From Pelotomaculum terephthalicicum JT (GTDB lineage Bacteria > Bacillota > Desulfotomaculia > Desulfotomaculales > Pelotomaculaceae), in the NCBI RefSeq assembly GCF_022410535.1, contig NZ_JAKNBL010000004.1, positions 105,494 through 169,493 of the forward strand: a stretch of 64,000 nucleotides of DNA, in the 5' to 3' direction. Below, one piece after another: positions 43,352 through 54,742 of the stretch. The position numbers and the translations under genes are program-made. The number at the start of each line of letters is the position of its first letter. Positions within the stretch are counted from its first letter, which is position 1. The notes below the pieces were generated by a model. It saw nothing but the letters and a program-made list of their open reading frames with translations, searched no databases and was not told where the DNA came from.

Positions 43352-44431
43352 TTAAACTCCGGACTCAATCTGCTCAATAATGCGGTCCCCCATTTGGATG
43401 GTATTCACCAGTTCTTTACCTTCTTCCATCAAGTCTGCCGTCCGGTAGCCCAGATCCAGCACTTTTGTGACAGCGCGATCGATACAATCGGCCTCTTCCG
43501 CCAGATTTAATGAAAAGCGCAGGAGCATGGCGCCGGACAAAATGGTGGCAATGGGGTTAGCGCGCTGCATGCCGGTATATTTCGGCGCGGAGCCGTGGCT
43601 GGGCTCGTAAAGGCCAATTTCACCGCCGATGCTCGCCGAGGCCAGCATTCCCAATGAGCCGGAAAGCATCGAGGCCTGGTCGCTCAGGATATCTCCAAAC
43701 ATGTTTTCAGTAACCACGACGTCAAACTGCCTGGGGTTCTTCACCAGCTGCATGGCGCAGTTGTCGACGTAGTAATGCTCCAGCTCCACATCGGGATATT
43801 CCGTGCCGATGGCTGTCACGACTTCCCGCCAGTAGCGGGAGCTTTCCAGCACGTTGGCTTTATCAACGGAGGTTACTTTATTACGCCGCTTTCTGGCCAT
43901 CTGGAAAGCCAAGCGGGCAATCCGCTCTATTTCCGGGGTGGTGTATTCCAGGGTGTCGATCACCCGGTAACCGCCGCCTTCCATCGGCTCTTTCGATTTC
44001 TTGCCGAAATACAGGCCGCCCGTCAGTTCCCTGACCACCAAGATATCCAGGCCAGAGACAACCTCGGGCTTTAAAGTAGAAGCGTTAATCAAGGCCGGGA
44101 ACACTTTGGTCGGGCGCAGGTTGGCGTAAAGACCAAGCTCTTTGCGCAAAGGCAGCAACGCCCCCACTTCCGGGCGCAGGTGCGCAGGCAAGTCGTCCCA
44201 TTTGGACCCGCCGACGGCCCCCAGGAGAACAGCGTCGCTGTTATGGCACAAATCCAGCGTTTCGGGCGGCAGCGGATGCCCCACCGCGTCATAAGCAGCC
44301 CCGCCGATCAACCCTTCGGTAAACTTAAAATCGTGCCCGTAGCGGCGGCCCACCGCTTCCAGCACCCTGACAGCCTGGACGGTGATTTCGGGACCAATGC
44401 CATCGCCGGGCAGTACGCCTATTTTGTACAA
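43352..44431 (-). CDS. leuB: 3-isopropylmalate dehydrogenase
   Basis: 359 residues. LPGDGIGPEITVQAVRVLEA, substrate Arg region LGLYANLRP, ELTGGLYFG, KANVLESSRYWREV, YYVDNCAMQLVKNP, ENMFGDILSDQASMLSGSLGMLASASIG and EPSHGSAPKYTGMQRANPIA define LeuB. It oxidises and decarboxylates 3-isopropylmalate with NAD and, in the citramalate route, 3-methylmalate. TTG start just after the leuD stop with AAAGGA upstream. Confidence 0.95.
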   Translation of the reverse strand: MYKIGVLPGDGIGPEITVQAVRVLEAVGRRYGHDFKFTEGLIGGAAYDAVGHPLPPETLDLCHNSDAVLLGAVGGSKWDDLPAHLRPEVGALLPLRKELGLYANLRPTKVFPALINASTLKPEVVSGLDILVVRELTGGLYFGKKSKEPMEGGGYRVIDTLEYTTPEIERIARLAFQMARKRRNKVTSVDKANVLESSRYWREVVTAIGTEYPDVELEHYYVDNCAMQLVKNPRQFDVVVTENMFGDILSDQASMLSGSLGMLASASIGGEIGLYEPSHGSAPKYTGMQRANPIATILSGAMLLRFSLNLAEEADCIDRAVTKVLDLGYRTADLMEEGKELVNTIQMGDRIIEQIESGV

Positions 44432-44433
44432 GG

Positions 44434-44925
44434 TTATTTCATCCTTTCTGACACATAATTGATCAACCCGCCCGCCGCGATGATCTGCTGCATAAAAGGC
44501 GGCACCGGCGTGGCCTGATAGGTCTTGCCCGTGGTCTTGTTGGTAATAACCCCAGAACCGGTGTCTACCGTCACTTCATCGCCCTCTTTAATATCTTCGG
44601 CGGCTTCAGGCGCCTCAAAGATAGGCAGGCCGATATTAAAAGCGTTGCGGTAAAAAATTCGGGCGAAGGTTTTCGCAATTACACAAGACACACCGGCGGC
44701 TTTAATGGCAATGGGAGCATGCTCGCGCGAACTCCCGCAGCCGAAATTCTTGCCCGCAATAATCATATCGCCCGGCTTTACTTTATCGGGAAAAGCCGGA
44801 TCGGCGTCCTCCATACAGTGTCTGGCCAGTTCAGCCGGGTCCGAAGTGTTCAAATACCTGGCCGGAATGATGGCATCAGTGTCTACATCCGAACCAAACT
44901 TCCAGGTTTTGCCTTGCAGTTCCAT
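44434..44925 (-). CDS. leuD: 3-isopropylmalate dehydratase small subunit
   Basis: 163 residues of the archaeal-type short LeuD. WKFGSDVDTDAIIPARYL, AGKNFGCGSSREHAPIAIKAAGVSCVIAKTFARIFYRNAFNIGLP are the swivel-domain motifs. Works with LeuC as isopropylmalate/citramalate isomerase. GGAGG eight bases before the ATG, which directly abuts the leuC stop. Confidence 0.95.
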   Translation of the reverse strand: MELQGKTWKFGSDVDTDAIIPARYLNTSDPAELARHCMEDADPAFPDKVKPGDMIIAGKNFGCGSSREHAPIAIKAAGVSCVIAKTFARIFYRNAFNIGLPIFEAPEAAEDIKEGDEVTVDTGSGVITNKTTGKTYQATPVPPFMQQIIAAGGLINYVSERMK

Positions 44926-46188
44926 TTACTCCACCTCCCCTGGTCCGGCGATGCGGCCCAATATGGCTGACGCGGCGGCCACCGCCGGGTTGGCGAGATA
45001 GACTTCACTTTCAGGGTCGCCCATCCGTCCGACAAAATTCCGGTTGGTGGTGGCGATAGCGCGCTCTCCTTTGGCCAGGATACCCATATGTCCGCCCAGG
45101 CAGGGCCCGCAGGTGGGCGTGCTCACCGCCCCGCCGGCCTTCACGAATATCTCAAACAGCCCTTCCCGCATAGCCTGCAGGTAAATCTCCTGAGTGCCGG
45201 GAAAGACAACCAGCCGCACGTTTTTATGGACTTTCTTGCCCTTCAGCAATCTGGCCGCTTCCCTCAGGTCTTCCATCCGCCCATTGGTGCAGGAGCCGAT
45301 GACTACCTGGTCGATTTCCACGCTGCCCGCTTCGCTCACCGGCCGGCTGTTCTCCGGCAGGTGCGGGAAAGCCACCTGGGGTTCGATCAGGGAGGCGTCA
45401 TAGTGATAAATCTTCTCGTACTTGGCGTCCGGATCGCTTTGGTAAAACTGGTACGGACGCTTGCAGCGGCCTTCAACGTAAGTCCGGGTAATCTCATCAG
45501 GCACGATGATGCCGTTTTTGCCCCCGGCCTCAATAGCCATGTTACACATGGTGAGGCGCCCGTCCATGGACAGGCTTTCAATAGCCGGCCCGGTAAATTC
45601 CATCGCCTGGTAGAGCGCTCCGTCAACCCCGATATCGCCGATAGTGTGGAGGATCAGGTCCTTGCCGCCGACCCAAGGCTGGAGCTTGCCGGCAAATTCA
45701 AACTTAATGGACTCGGGCACTTTCAGCCAGGTTTCCCCGAGCGCCATGGCGGCGGCCAGGTCGGTACTGCCCACGCCGGTGGAAAAAGCGCCCAGCGCTC
45801 CGTAGGTGCAGGTATGCGAGTCCGCCCCGATGATCAGATCGCCCGGCCCCACCAGGCCTTGCTCGGGCAAGAGACAGTGTTCGATGCCCATGCGCCCGAC
45901 TTCGAAATAATTAACCAGGCCGTGCTTCCGGGAGAATTCCTTGAGAAGTTTGGCCTGTTCCGCCGACTTGATGTCCTTGTTCGGAGTGAAGTGGTCGGGA
46001 ACCAAGGCAATCCGCTCCCGGTCAAACACATCGTTCACACCTATTTTTTCAAATTCTTTGATGGCCACCGGTGCCGTAATATCGTTGCCCAGCACAAAAT
46101 CCACGCGGGCGTTGATTAGTTCCCCGGGTACTACCTGCTCCTTGCCGGCGTGCGCCGCCAGGATTTTTTCGGTAATGGTCATCGGCAT
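44926..46188 (-). CDS. leuC: 3-isopropylmalate dehydratase large subunit
   Basis: 420 residues, the short HACN/LeuC2 form. [4Fe-4S] cysteines occur in [13 protein letters not shown] and [50 protein letters not shown] is the aconitase signature. It isomerises 2- and 3-isopropylmalate and probably citramalate to 3-methylmalate. The adjacent leuD encodes its partner. Confidence 0.95.
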   Translation of the reverse strand: MPMTITEKILAAHAGKEQVVPGELINARVDFVLGNDITAPVAIKEFEKIGVNDVFDRERIALVPDHFTPNKDIKSAEQAKLLKEFSRKHGLVNYFEVGRMGIEHCLLPEQGLVGPGDLIIGADSHTCTYGALGAFSTGVGSTDLAAAMALGETWLKVPESIKFEFAGKLQPWVGGKDLILHTIGDIGVDGALYQAMEFTGPAIESLSMDGRLTMCNMAIEAGGKNGIIVPDEITRTYVEGRCKRPYQFYQSDPDAKYEKIYHYDASLIEPQVAFPHLPENSRPVSEAGSVEIDQVVIGSCTNGRMEDLREAARLLKGKKVHKNVRLVVFPGTQEIYLQAMREGLFEIFVKAGGAVSTPTCGPCLGGHMGILAKGERAIATTNRNFVGRMGDPESEVYLANPAVAAASAILGRIAGPGEVE

Positions 46189-46224
46189 ATAGATTCACCC
46201 CGCTTGCTTTAATATTCAGTAGTT

Positions 46225-46312
46225 AGTAGTTAGTAGTCAGGAGTCAGTAGTCAGAATATTATTAAACGATTAACCAATCTTTTATTCTGACTCCTGAATT
46301 CTGACTCCTAAT
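46225..46312. repeat. Imperfect inverted repeat of GTCAGGAGTCAG units
   Basis: AGTCAGGAGTCAGTAGTCAG at about 46237-46256 faces TTCTGACTCCTGAATTCTGA with CTCCTAAT to 46312. The same units border a 250-bp intergenic stretch at 49557-49807, and a single unit lies at 41719-41729. These look like a dispersed intergenic repeat family. Confidence 0.55.
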
Positions 46313-47851
46313 CTATTTTTGTGCTATATTTTCAACCAGCCTGCTGTCCCAGACCAGTTTGTTGACAGCGTTGACATAGGCCTTGGCGCTGGCGTCAAGG
46401 ATATCGGTGCTGATACCCCGGCCGATGTAAACCTTTTGCCCGTCCGCGGTAATTTTCAAGGTAACATCACCCAACGCGTCTTTACCGGCGGTGATGGCGT
46501 TAATTCCCCAGTTGACCATCGTGCAGCTCATGCCGGTGATTTTATCCACTGCTTTACAAATCGCGTCAACCGGGCCATTGCCGCAAGCGGCCTCTTCCAG
46601 CCGCTGGCCGTCCCGCTGCAGCACTACCGTGGCGGTGGGCACTACAGTAGTGCCACTGGAAATATGCAGGTAATTAAGCGTGTAAGTATGTGGCGCTTTA
46701 CGTATTTCTTCCTCTATAATGGCTTCCAGGTCATCATTGGTAATATCCCTTTTCTTGTCGGCCAGTTTTTTAAAACGGGCAAAGGCATTCTTCAATTCCT
46801 CACCGGAAAGGTTGTAGCCTAGCTCTTCCAGTCTCTGACGGAAAGCGTGGCGCCCGGACAGCTTTCCCAGCACCAGGTTGCTCTTGCTGATTCCGACCAT
46901 CGCCGGGCTCATAATCTCATAGGTAGTACGCTCTTTGATCACTCCGTCCTGGTGAATACCCGACTCGTGGGCGAAGGCGTTTTTGCCCACCACCGCCTTA
47001 TTGGCCTGGACCTTCATCCCGGTCAGATTGCTTACCAGCCTGCTGGTGCGGTAAATTTCCTCGGTGTGGACGCCGGTGTAAAGGCTGAACAGGTCCTTGC
47101 GGGTACGAAGGGTCATCACCAGTTCTTCAAGGGCGGCATTGCCCGCCCGTTCTCCGATCCCGTTAATGGTGCCCTCCACCTGACGGGCCCCGTTTATCAC
47201 CGCGGCCAGCGAGTTGGCCACGGCGAGGCCGAGGTCGTTGTGGCAGTGCACACTGACTATAACTTTCTCAATACCTTCAACCCTATGGCAAATGGTATCG
47301 ATAAATTTTCCCCATTCCTCCGGGACGGCGTAACCAACTGTATCCGGTATGTTCACCACTGTGGCTCCCGCTTTGATGGCAGCCGCCAGAACCTGGCACA
47401 AATAGTCCAAATCAGAGCGCGAAGCGTCCATCGTGGAAAATTCAACGTCGGCCGTGTAAGACTTGGCCCGTTTAACCGCCGCAACCGCCGCTTCCAGCAC
47501 CTGCTCCCTGGTCATCCGCAGCTGGTGCTCCAGATGAATATCCGAAGTAGAAATAAAAGTGTGGATACGCGCCTGCTCAGCATGACGCACCGCCTCCCAG
47601 GCCCGGTCGATATCCTCAAAATGAGTCCTAGCCAGCCCGGCCACAGTCATACCCTTGACCTCACGGGCAATGGCGCTGACGGCCTCAAAGTCGCCGGGTG
47701 AAGATATTGGAAAACCTGCTTCAATGATATCTACTCCCAGCTTGGCCAGTTGCCTGGCTATCTGCATTTTCTCATCCACATTCAGGCTTGCGCCGGGCGA
47801 CTGCTCGCCGTCCCGTAAAGTGGTGTCAAAAAGATAAACACGCTGGCTCAT
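46313..47851 (-). CDS. leuA: 2-isopropylmalate synthase
   Basis: 512 residues. [68 protein letters not shown] and the C-terminal regulatory LeuA dimer domain ([37 protein letters not shown]) are present. It condenses 2-oxoisovalerate and acetyl-CoA, first step of leucine synthesis, and is usually feedback-inhibited by leucine. The ATG at 47851 follows GGAGG; a TTG at 47863 is less likely. Confidence 0.95.
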   Translation of the reverse strand: MSQRVYLFDTTLRDGEQSPGASLNVDEKMQIARQLAKLGVDIIEAGFPISSPGDFEAVSAIAREVKGMTVAGLARTHFEDIDRAWEAVRHAEQARIHTFISTSDIHLEHQLRMTREQVLEAAVAAVKRAKSYTADVEFSTMDASRSDLDYLCQVLAAAIKAGATVVNIPDTVGYAVPEEWGKFIDTICHRVEGIEKVIVSVHCHNDLGLAVANSLAAVINGARQVEGTINGIGERAGNAALEELVMTLRTRKDLFSLYTGVHTEEIYRTSRLVSNLTGMKVQANKAVVGKNAFAHESGIHQDGVIKERTTYEIMSPAMVGISKSNLVLGKLSGRHAFRQRLEELGYNLSGEELKNAFARFKKLADKKRDITNDDLEAIIEEEIRKAPHTYTLNYLHISSGTTVVPTATVVLQRDGQRLEEAACGNGPVDAICKAVDKITGMSCTMVNWGINAITAGKDALGDVTLKITADGQKVYIGRGISTDILDASAKAYVNAVNKLVWDSRLVENIAQK

Positions 47852-47876
47852 GATTTCCTCCAAATATATTATCCTG

Positions 47877-49544
47877 TTAATCTATCGCTTCATTAATATT
47901 TGATCCCGCCAATACCATGGGTAGTACGTTTTCTTTACCACTAATCAGACAATTCACCATAACCGGCCCGGGGGAAGCCAGCACTGCCGGCAGCATGTCA
48001 ACCAGCTGCTCCGGTGTTTTAACAGTATACCCCGCCATGCCGTAAACCCCGGCAAGCGCCGCAAAGTCCAAGTCAAACTGGAAGTCTACGGCCATATAAC
48101 GCTTATCGCAATAATATTCCTGCTGCTGGCGGACCATACCCAACTGCCTGTTGTTCATGACAAAAATCTTCAAGGGCAGTCCCTGCTCCATTGCGGTGGC
48201 GAGCTCTTGCAGCGTCATTTGAATACTGCCGTCACCGGTGATCAGCACAACTCTTTGGCCGGAAGCGCCCATTTGCGCCCCAATTGCCGCCGGCAGGCCA
48301 AATCCCATCGTACCCAAACCGCCGGAAGAGATAAAACTGCGCGGCTCTTTAAACTTGTAATACTGGGCGGTCCACATCTGGTGCTGCCCGACATCGGTAA
48401 CCACGATTGCATCGCCGCCTGTTGATTCATACAGCTTTTCAATAACGAACTGCGGCTTTAGCGCACCGTCCTTAATGTAATCAAGCGGGTATTCCTTTTT
48501 CCAGGCCTGCACCCGCGCCGTCCAATCAGCGTTTTTTCTTTTCTTCAACAGCGGCAGGAGCTTTCCCAGGACCTGCTTGACGTCTCCTACAATAGGCAGA
48601 CCCGCCTGCACGTTTTTGCCAATTTCCGCCGGATCGATGTCAATGTGAATAATCTTGGCGTCAGGTGCAAAACCTTCAATATTGGCGACAACGCGGTCGT
48701 CAAACCGGGCGCCCACGGTAATCAGGCAATCGCACTCAGTAACAGCCTGGTTGGCGTACCGGGTACCGTGCATGCCCAGCATCCCCAGGAAAAGAGGGTG
48801 GTCACCGGGAAAACAGCCCAATCCCATCAACGTGTGCGTTACCGGCGCGGAGATGGTCTCGGCCAATTCCTTCAATTCCGGCGCGGCATTGGAGATTCTA
48901 ATCCCCCCGCCGGCATAGATTACCGGGCGCTTGGACTCCATAATAATTTTCCCGGCCTGGCTGATCATGGCCGGATGCCCTTTATAGGTAGGCTTGTAGC
49001 CAGGCAGGTGTATGTTCCTGGGATAGGTGAACTTTATCTTAGCCTGAGCAACATCCTTGGGCAAATCGATCAACACCGGACCTGGCCGGCCTGTCGCAGC
49101 GATATGAAACGCCTTCCTGACAACCTGAGATAGTTGTTTCGGATCTTTGATTAAATAGTTGTGCTTGGTAACAGGTATGGTTATGCCAGTGATATCAACT
49201 TCCTGAAAGGCGTCGGTGCCAATTTGACTGACCGGCACCTGGCCGGTAATCACGACCATCGGCACCGAATCCATGTAGGCGTTGGCAATGCCGGTCACCA
49301 GGTTGGTCGCGCCGGGTCCCGAGGTCGCCAGGCACACGCCGACCTTTCCGGTCACCCTGGCATAACCGTCTGCCGCGTGGATCGCACCCTGTTCATGGCG
49401 GGTCAGCACATGCTTAATGTTAGAATTATATAAGGCGTCATAGACAGGGATGATAGCGCCCCCCGGGTATCCGAAAATCAAATTTACGTTTTCTTGTTCC
49501 AAACATCGGACAAGGGCTTCTGCAACAGTGATCTCCAAGCACAT
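47877..49544 (-). CDS. ilvB: Acetolactate synthase large subunit, second copy
   Basis: 555 residues. ThDP/FAD enzyme: [14 protein letters not shown], catalytic Glu in [41 protein letters not shown] region [32 protein letters not shown], ThDP motif [31 protein letters not shown]. It lies between ilvC and leuA, without its own small subunit, and is a paralogue of the ilvB at 51348. TTG at 49538 has better Shine-Dalgarno spacing than the ATG at 49544; either is possible. Its separate role is unclear. Confidence 0.92.
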   Translation of the reverse strand: MCLEITVAEALVRCLEQENVNLIFGYPGGAIIPVYDALYNSNIKHVLTRHEQGAIHAADGYARVTGKVGVCLATSGPGATNLVTGIANAYMDSVPMVVITGQVPVSQIGTDAFQEVDITGITIPVTKHNYLIKDPKQLSQVVRKAFHIAATGRPGPVLIDLPKDVAQAKIKFTYPRNIHLPGYKPTYKGHPAMISQAGKIIMESKRPVIYAGGGIRISNAAPELKELAETISAPVTHTLMGLGCFPGDHPLFLGMLGMHGTRYANQAVTECDCLITVGARFDDRVVANIEGFAPDAKIIHIDIDPAEIGKNVQAGLPIVGDVKQVLGKLLPLLKKRKNADWTARVQAWKKEYPLDYIKDGALKPQFVIEKLYESTGGDAIVVTDVGQHQMWTAQYYKFKEPRSFISSGGLGTMGFGLPAAIGAQMGASGQRVVLITGDGSIQMTLQELATAMEQGLPLKIFVMNNRQLGMVRQQQEYYCDKRYMAVDFQFDLDFAALAGVYGMAGYTVKTPEQLVDMLPAVLASPGPVMVNCLISGKENVLPMVLAGSNINEAID

Positions 49545-49556
49545 TCCCCCTCATAT

Positions 49557-49807
49557 CAGAAGTCAGGAGTCAGTATTCAGTATTCAGAATAAAGAATAAA
49601 GACTATAAAACACAAGTAGAACAAATTTTCCATTGGTAACCTTTGGGCATACAACACGGCTCATGTTCGGCCCACCTAATCGGGGACATTCCTCCGGCCC
49701 CAAAGATAGGACCGTTAGGGAGGTGTGTCCCCTTTCCTTTATAAGCAACGAATAAGTGCGTCTTTTGCTGGTTCTTCTATTCTGACTCCTGACTCCTGAG
49801 TACTGAC
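49557..49807. repeat. 250-bp intergenic element bounded by inverted GTCAGGAGTCAG units, with a REP hairpin inside
   Basis: Left boundary AGTCAGGAGTCAGTATTCAG (about 49561-49580) and right boundary ATTCTGACTCCTGACTCCTG (about 49779-49798) are inverted. Inside, GGGGACATTCCTCC (49682-49695) pairs with GGAGGTGTGTCCCC (49719-49732), a REP-like hairpin akin to the one at 595-645. The whole looks like a non-autonomous, MITE-like insertion in the ilv-leu operon between ilvC and the second ilvB. No gene lies in it. Confidence 0.5.
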
Positions 49808-49816
49808 AAATTGTTC

Positions 49817-50812
49817 CTACTTCTTAAGCCAGGGCATCATTGCGCGGAGTTCGGCCCCTACTTTTTCGAGCAGGAGTTCTTTCTCTCTTTTCGCCATGGC
49901 GTTGAATACCGGGCGGTTGGCCTGGTTTTCCAAGATCCACCGTTTGGCGAACTCGCCGTTTTGGATTTCTTCCAGCACTTTTTTCATTTCCTGGCGGGTG
50001 TCTTCATTAATAATGCGTGGGCCGGTCATATAGTCGCCGTATTCGGCAGTGTTGCTGATTGAATAGCGCATGTAGCCGAGCCCGCCCTCGTTAATCAGGT
50101 CAACGATTAATTTCAATTCATGACAGCATTCAAAATAAGCCATTTCCGGCGCGTAGCCCGCCTCAACCAGGGTGTCGAAACCGGCTTTGATCAACTCGGT
50201 AACGCCGCCGCACAGCACAGCCTGCTCGCCGAAGAGGTCTGTTTCGGTTTCTTCCTTAAAGCTGGTTTCAAAAACACCCGCCCGGGTGCAGCCAATCCCT
50301 TTGGCATAGGCCAGCCCTATTTCTTTCGCTTTGCCCGAGTAGTCCTGAAAAACGGCTACCAGCGCGGGCACGCCTTTGCCGTCCTGGTACAAGCGGCGCA
50401 CCATGTGGCCCGGGCTTTTCGGGGCCACCATAATGACGTCTATCTCGGCCGGGGGAACAATCTGGCCGTAATGGATATTGAATCCGTGGGAAAACATCAG
50501 TATATTGCCGGCAGCCAGATTAGGAGCGATATCATCCCGGTAAAGCCTGGCCTGAATTTCATCGGGCGCCAGCACCTGGATAAAGTCGGCCTGGGCGGCC
50601 GCCTCGCCCGGCAGCAAAATTGTGAAACCATCCGCTTCAGCCTGCTGGCGACTGGGTATTTCTTTCATTGGGAGTCCGATTACTACGTCCATCCCGCTCT
50701 CCCTCAGGTTCTGCGCCTGCGCGTGCCCTTGACTGCCATATCCGAGAATGGCAATCTTCTTGCCTTTCAACAAAGTCAGATCCGCATCTTGATCATAATA
50801 CACTTTTACCAT
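49817..50812 (-). CDS. ilvC: Ketol-acid reductoisomerase
   Basis: 331 residues, class I. Rossmann motif [43 protein letters not shown], and the C-terminal knotted domain with [53 protein letters not shown] (metal-binding acids). It converts acetolactate and acetohydroxybutyrate to dihydroxy acids with NAD(P)H. The start abuts the ilvN stop; GGGAGG lies upstream. Confidence 0.96.
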   Translation of the reverse strand: MVKVYYDQDADLTLLKGKKIAILGYGSQGHAQAQNLRESGMDVVIGLPMKEIPSRQQAEADGFTILLPGEAAAQADFIQVLAPDEIQARLYRDDIAPNLAAGNILMFSHGFNIHYGQIVPPAEIDVIMVAPKSPGHMVRRLYQDGKGVPALVAVFQDYSGKAKEIGLAYAKGIGCTRAGVFETSFKEETETDLFGEQAVLCGGVTELIKAGFDTLVEAGYAPEMAYFECCHELKLIVDLINEGGLGYMRYSISNTAEYGDYMTGPRIINEDTRQEMKKVLEEIQNGEFAKRWILENQANRPVFNAMAKREKELLLEKVGAELRAMMPWLKK

Positions 50813-51334
50813 TTAATTTGTTTCCTCCCTTTTCTGGTGATCACTTATAGTAATGGATTTAAAGCCCCGCAGCATGGCTACTTTTCCCGTGCGGACCATT
50901 TCCAAGATCCCAAAAGGACGCAACGAGTTTTCGAAAGCGTTGATTTTGCTTTCGTATCCCGTTACTTCGATGGTTAGCGATTTGGGGCCCACATCTACGA
51001 TCCTGGCGCGGAAAATATCCACCAACTGCATTATTTCAGCCCTTGTGGACGTTTCGGTATTGACCTTGATCATCACCAGCTCCCGGTCGACAAAATCGTC
51101 CCTGGTAACGTCGGTTATCTTTATGACATCAATAAGTTTGTGCAGCTGCTTGGTGACTTGCTCTAAAATACTGTCGTCGCCTTCAACCACGATAGTCATT
51201 CTGGAAATACCGGGGTCCTCGGATCTGCCGACAGCCAGGCTGTCGATGTTGAAGCCACGCCGGCTGAAGAGACCGGCTACCCGCGCCAGAATCCCCGGCG
51301 TGTTTTCCACCAGCACCGCAAGCGTATGTGTCAC
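50813..51334 (-). CDS. ilvN: Acetolactate synthase small (regulatory) subunit
   Basis: 173 residues: N-terminal ACT domain (HTLAVLVENTPGILARVAGLFSRRGFNIDSLAVGRSEDPGISRMTIVVEGDD) and a C-terminal ALS_ss domain (ELVMIKVNTETSTRAEIMQLVDIFRARIVDVGPKSLTIEVTG). It activates the catalytic subunit and confers valine feedback inhibition. GTG at 51334 with AGAGGGGGG upstream is preferred over the longer frame that overlaps ilvB. Confidence 0.95.
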   Translation of the reverse strand: MTHTLAVLVENTPGILARVAGLFSRRGFNIDSLAVGRSEDPGISRMTIVVEGDDSILEQVTKQLHKLIDVIKITDVTRDDFVDRELVMIKVNTETSTRAEIMQLVDIFRARIVDVGPKSLTIEVTGYESKINAFENSLRPFGILEMVRTGKVAMLRGFKSITISDHQKREETN

Positions 51335-51347
51335 ATTTGCCCCCCCT

Positions 51348-53006
51348 CTAACCAAGCATTTTACTTAATGATTCACCCGGTGGAACCATGGGCATGACGT
51401 TTTCCTCACTCTCCACCATGAAATCAATCATTACCGGCTTGCTGGAACGGATCGCCTGCTCCAAAACGGGCGCTAGCTCAGACCGCTTGGTCACCCTGAA
51501 CCCTTCCGCACCATAAGCCTCGGCCAGTTTAACGAAATCAGGGTTAAACAATTTCGTCTGGGAATACCGGCGGTTGTAAAAAAGCTCCTGCCATTGTCTC
51601 ACCATGCCTAAAAAGCCGTTATCCATCACCGCCACGTTGATTGGCAGCTCATAATTCACCGCCGTGCACAATTCCTGGATGTTCATTTGAATACTGCCGT
51701 CTCCGGCAATATCAAAAACCGTGTCGCCGGGGCAGCCGGCCTGGACGCCGATAGCCGCGGGCATGCCATAGCCCATGGTGCCCAAACCGCCGGAAGAAAT
51801 AAAAGAACGCGGTTTGGAAAAAGTATAATACTGGGCCGTCCACATCTGGTGCTGACCCACCTCTGTGGTAATACGGGCATCGCCACCGGTTTGGCGGTAA
51901 ATTTCCCGGATGACAGCCTGGGGCTTCAGTTCCCTGTTATCACAAAAATCAATCGGGTACTCTTTCTTCCACATCTGGATTTTCTCCCGCCAGGCCTCTC
52001 CCAATCTTGGCTGAAGCACATTCATCAGCTGTTTCAGCACTATTTTAACGTCTCCGTTGACAGGAATGTCCACTCTCACATTTTTCCCAATTTCTGCTGG
52101 ATCTATGTCAATATGAATCACTTTGGCCTCATGCGCGAAGGTCTCCAATTTACCGGTGACCCGGTCGTCAAAGCGCGCCCCTACGGCAATCAGGAGATCG
52201 CATTCACAGACCGCGAAGTTGGCGTATTTGGTCCCGTGCATGCCCAGCATGCCGAGAGATAACGGATGGGTTCCCGGAAAGCCCCCCAACCCCATCAAGG
52301 TGGTGGCCACCGGCGCCATCAGCAGTTCCGCGAAACGGAGCAGTTCTTCATGCGCTCCGGAGATAATCACACCGCCGCCGGCATAGATCACCGGCCGCTC
52401 GGATGCGGCGATTGCTTTGGCCGCTTCCACCACCTGCCATGAGTCGGCTTCGCTCACGGGTTTGTAGCCGGGCAGGTGCAGTTCTTCCGGCACTATATAC
52501 TCGTTCACCGTACTGGAAACGTCCTTGGGAATATCGATCAGCACCGGGCCAGGCCTGCCGGTGGTAGCTATATAAAACGCTTCCTTGACTATACGCGCCA
52601 GTTCGGACGGGTCCCTGACCAGATAGCTGTGCTTCGTTATAGGCAAGGTGATGCCGGTTATGTCCGCTTCCTGGAAGGAGTCCCTTCCCAGCAGACTCCA
52701 GGGAACCTGGCCGGTAATAGCCACCAGAGGCACTGAATCCATGTGGGCGTTGGCAATACCCGTTACCAGATTGGTCGCGCCGGGCCCCGAAGTCGCCAGG
52801 CAAACCCCCGGCCTGCCGGTGGCGCGGGCATAGCCATCCGCGGCATGAGCCGCCCCCTGTTCGTGTCTGCACAGGATATGCCGGATGTCAGCGTCGTACA
52901 GGGCGTCATAGATCGGTAAAACCTGGCCTCCGGGGTAGCCGAAAATTGTGTCCACATTTTCAGCCTCTAAACTCTTGATCAAGATTTCCGCCCCGGAATA
53001 ATTCAC
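51348..53006 (-). CDS. ilvB: Acetolactate synthase large subunit (paired with ilvN)
   Basis: About 552 residues with the same signatures as the copy at 47877 ([101 protein letters not shown]). It makes acetolactate and 2-aceto-2-hydroxybutyrate for valine, leucine and isoleucine. The neighbouring ilvN indicates that this is the regulated biosynthetic enzyme. GTG at 53006 has GGAGGT seven bases upstream; the ATG at 53021 overlaps the ilvD stop. Confidence 0.94.
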   Translation of the reverse strand: MNYSGAEILIKSLEAENVDTIFGYPGGQVLPIYDALYDADIRHILCRHEQGAAHAADGYARATGRPGVCLATSGPGATNLVTGIANAHMDSVPLVAITGQVPWSLLGRDSFQEADITGITLPITKHSYLVRDPSELARIVKEAFYIATTGRPGPVLIDIPKDVSSTVNEYIVPEELHLPGYKPVSEADSWQVVEAAKAIAASERPVIYAGGGVIISGAHEELLRFAELLMAPVATTLMGLGGFPGTHPLSLGMLGMHGTKYANFAVCECDLLIAVGARFDDRVTGKLETFAHEAKVIHIDIDPAEIGKNVRVDIPVNGDVKIVLKQLMNVLQPRLGEAWREKIQMWKKEYPIDFCDNRELKPQAVIREIYRQTGGDARITTEVGQHQMWTAQYYTFSKPRSFISSGGLGTMGYGMPAAIGVQAGCPGDTVFDIAGDGSIQMNIQELCTAVNYELPINVAVMDNGFLGMVRQWQELFYNRRYSQTKLFNPDFVKLAEAYGAEGFRVTKRSELAPVLEQAIRSSKPVMIDFMVESEENVMPMVPPGESLSKMLG

Positions 53007-53020
53007 ACCGCACACCTCCA

Positions 53021-54682
53021 TTAATCTTCCCTGATGATCGCTCCTGTGCTGGCCGAGGTCACATGGCGGGCGTAACGCGCCAGGTAGCCCTTCTTCACCC
53101 TTGGCTCCGGCGGCTGCCAGTCTTTCAGGCGGGCGGAAATTTCCGCCGCGCTCAGCGCCACGTTCAGAGAGTTGTTCGGAATATCAATTTCAATTATATC
53201 ACCGTCTTTGAGAATTGCCACCGGGCCGCCCTCGGCCGCTTCCGGAGAGATATGGCCGATAGAGGCGCCCCGGGTCGCTCCTGAAAAGCGGCCGTCGGTC
53301 AATAAAGCCACATCTTTATCCAATCCCAGGCCGGCGACAGTAGCGGTCGGAGTAAGCATTTCCCGCATCCCCGGCCCGCCCCTGGGCCCTTCGTAGCGGA
53401 TCACGATTACATCGCCCTTGCTTATTTTTCGCGCTGTGATGGCCTTGGTGGCCTCGTCCTCGGAATCAAAGACGCGGGCCGGGCCGCTGTGTTTAAGCAT
53501 TTCCGGCGCCACTCCGGCCTTCTTCACCACCGCCCCGCCGGGAGCCAGGTTGCCGCGCAGAATGGCGATACCGCCGCTGGGGCTGTGCGGGTCATCCACA
53601 CTGCGGATGACCTCCCGGCGCGATACCTCCCGGCCGCTGATTCTATCGCCCACAGTACCGTCGACCGTTCTGGCCTCCAGGTTAATCAGCCCTTTCCTGG
53701 CCAGTTCGGCCATTACCGCCGGAATTCCCCCTGCTTCGTCCAAATCCTGAATAAAGAATGGACCCATCGGGCTCAGCTTGCATAAGTTCGGCGTCCGCTC
53801 ACTGACCATGTTGACGTAATCGAGATTCATTTCCACACCCAACTCGGACGCGATGGCCGGGAGATGCAGCACCGTGTTGGTGGAACAGCCCAGGGCCATA
53901 TCCACCGCCAGGCCGTTGTTAAAAGCGTCTTTGGTCATAATGTCGGAGGGGCGGATGCCTTCCTGGACCAGTTTCACAATTTGCCTGCCGGTCATCTTGG
54001 CCAGGCGGCGCCTGGCGGCAGACACGGCCAGCACAGTACCGTTGCCCGGCAGGGCCATGCCCAGGGCTTCAGTCAAACAGTTCATCGAATTTGCCGTGAA
54101 CATGCCGGAACAGGAACCGCAGCCGGGACAGGCCGCCTCTTCCAGTTCGTGCAGTTCGTCCTCAGTCATGCTGCCAGCGTATACCTTGCCCACCGCTTCA
54201 AAAAGGTTGCTCAGCGATATATTCTGTCCCTGGTGAAGGCCGGCCAGCATCGGGCCGCCGCTGACCACGATGGCCGGAATATCCAGCCTGGCCGCGGCCA
54301 TCAGCATGCCCGGGATAATCTTATCGCAGTTCGGGATCAGCACCAGCCCGTCAAACGGATGGGCTTCAGCCATCACTTCAATACTGTCCGCGATCAATTC
54401 CCTGCTGGCCAGCGAATATTTCATCCCGGTATGATTCATGGCTATACCGTCACAGACGGCTATCGACGGAAATTCAATGGGCGTTCCCCCGGCCATGCGC
54501 ACGCCGGCTTTCACCGCTTCCGTGAGATCACGCAGATGGATGTGTCCGGGCACAATCTCATTGTATGAGTTTACCACGCCAATCAGGGGCAGTTCCAACT
54601 CCTGGTCAAGATAACCCAGCGCTTTGAAAAGCGAGCGGTGGGGAGCTTTTTCAATACCTTTCTTCATTACGTCGCTACGCAA
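53021..54682 (-). CDS. ilvD: Dihydroxy-acid dehydratase
   Basis: About 553 residues. Iron-sulfur cysteines occur in [15 protein letters not shown] and [61 protein letters not shown] and [27 protein letters not shown] are family blocks. It dehydrates the dihydroxy acids to 2-oxo acids. TTG at 54682 lies eight bases after AGGAGG; TTG 54688 is too close. A terminator hairpin lies between ilvE and ilvD. Confidence 0.95.
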   Translation of the reverse strand: MRSDVMKKGIEKAPHRSLFKALGYLDQELELPLIGVVNSYNEIVPGHIHLRDLTEAVKAGVRMAGGTPIEFPSIAVCDGIAMNHTGMKYSLASRELIADSIEVMAEAHPFDGLVLIPNCDKIIPGMLMAAARLDIPAIVVSGGPMLAGLHQGQNISLSNLFEAVGKVYAGSMTEDELHELEEAACPGCGSCSGMFTANSMNCLTEALGMALPGNGTVLAVSAARRRLAKMTGRQIVKLVQEGIRPSDIMTKDAFNNGLAVDMALGCSTNTVLHLPAIASELGVEMNLDYVNMVSERTPNLCKLSPMGPFFIQDLDEAGGIPAVMAELARKGLINLEARTVDGTVGDRISGREVSRREVIRSVDDPHSPSGGIAILRGNLAPGGAVVKKAGVAPEMLKHSGPARVFDSEDEATKAITARKISKGDVIVIRYEGPRGGPGMREMLTPTATVAGLGLDKDVALLTDGRFSGATRGASIGHISPEAAEGGPVAILKDGDIIEIDIPNNSLNVALSAAEISARLKDWQPPEPRVKKGYLARYARHVTSASTGAIIRED

Positions 54683-54702
54683 GTTCAATTCCTCCTTATT
54701 GC

Positions 54703-54729
54703 AAAAAAATAGCCGGTCTACGGCCGGCT
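54703..54729 (-). terminator. Internal terminator hairpin between ilvE and ilvD
   Basis: On the minus strand AGCCGG (54724-54729) pairs with CCGGCT (54711-54716), followed by ATTTTTTT. Both flanking genes point the same way, so this should lower expression of ilvD onward relative to ilvE. Confidence 0.65.
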
Positions 54730-54742
54730 AACACGTCTGTTT

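Noticed and set aside
45088..47701. Long plus-strand ORFs opposite leuC and leuA
   Set aside because: They lie exactly antisense to highly conserved leucine genes and have His/Gly/Gln-rich compositions typical of shadow frames.
50120..54568. Plus-strand ORFs opposite ilvC, ilvB and ilvD
   Set aside because: Antisense shadows without ribosome-binding sites or family motifs.
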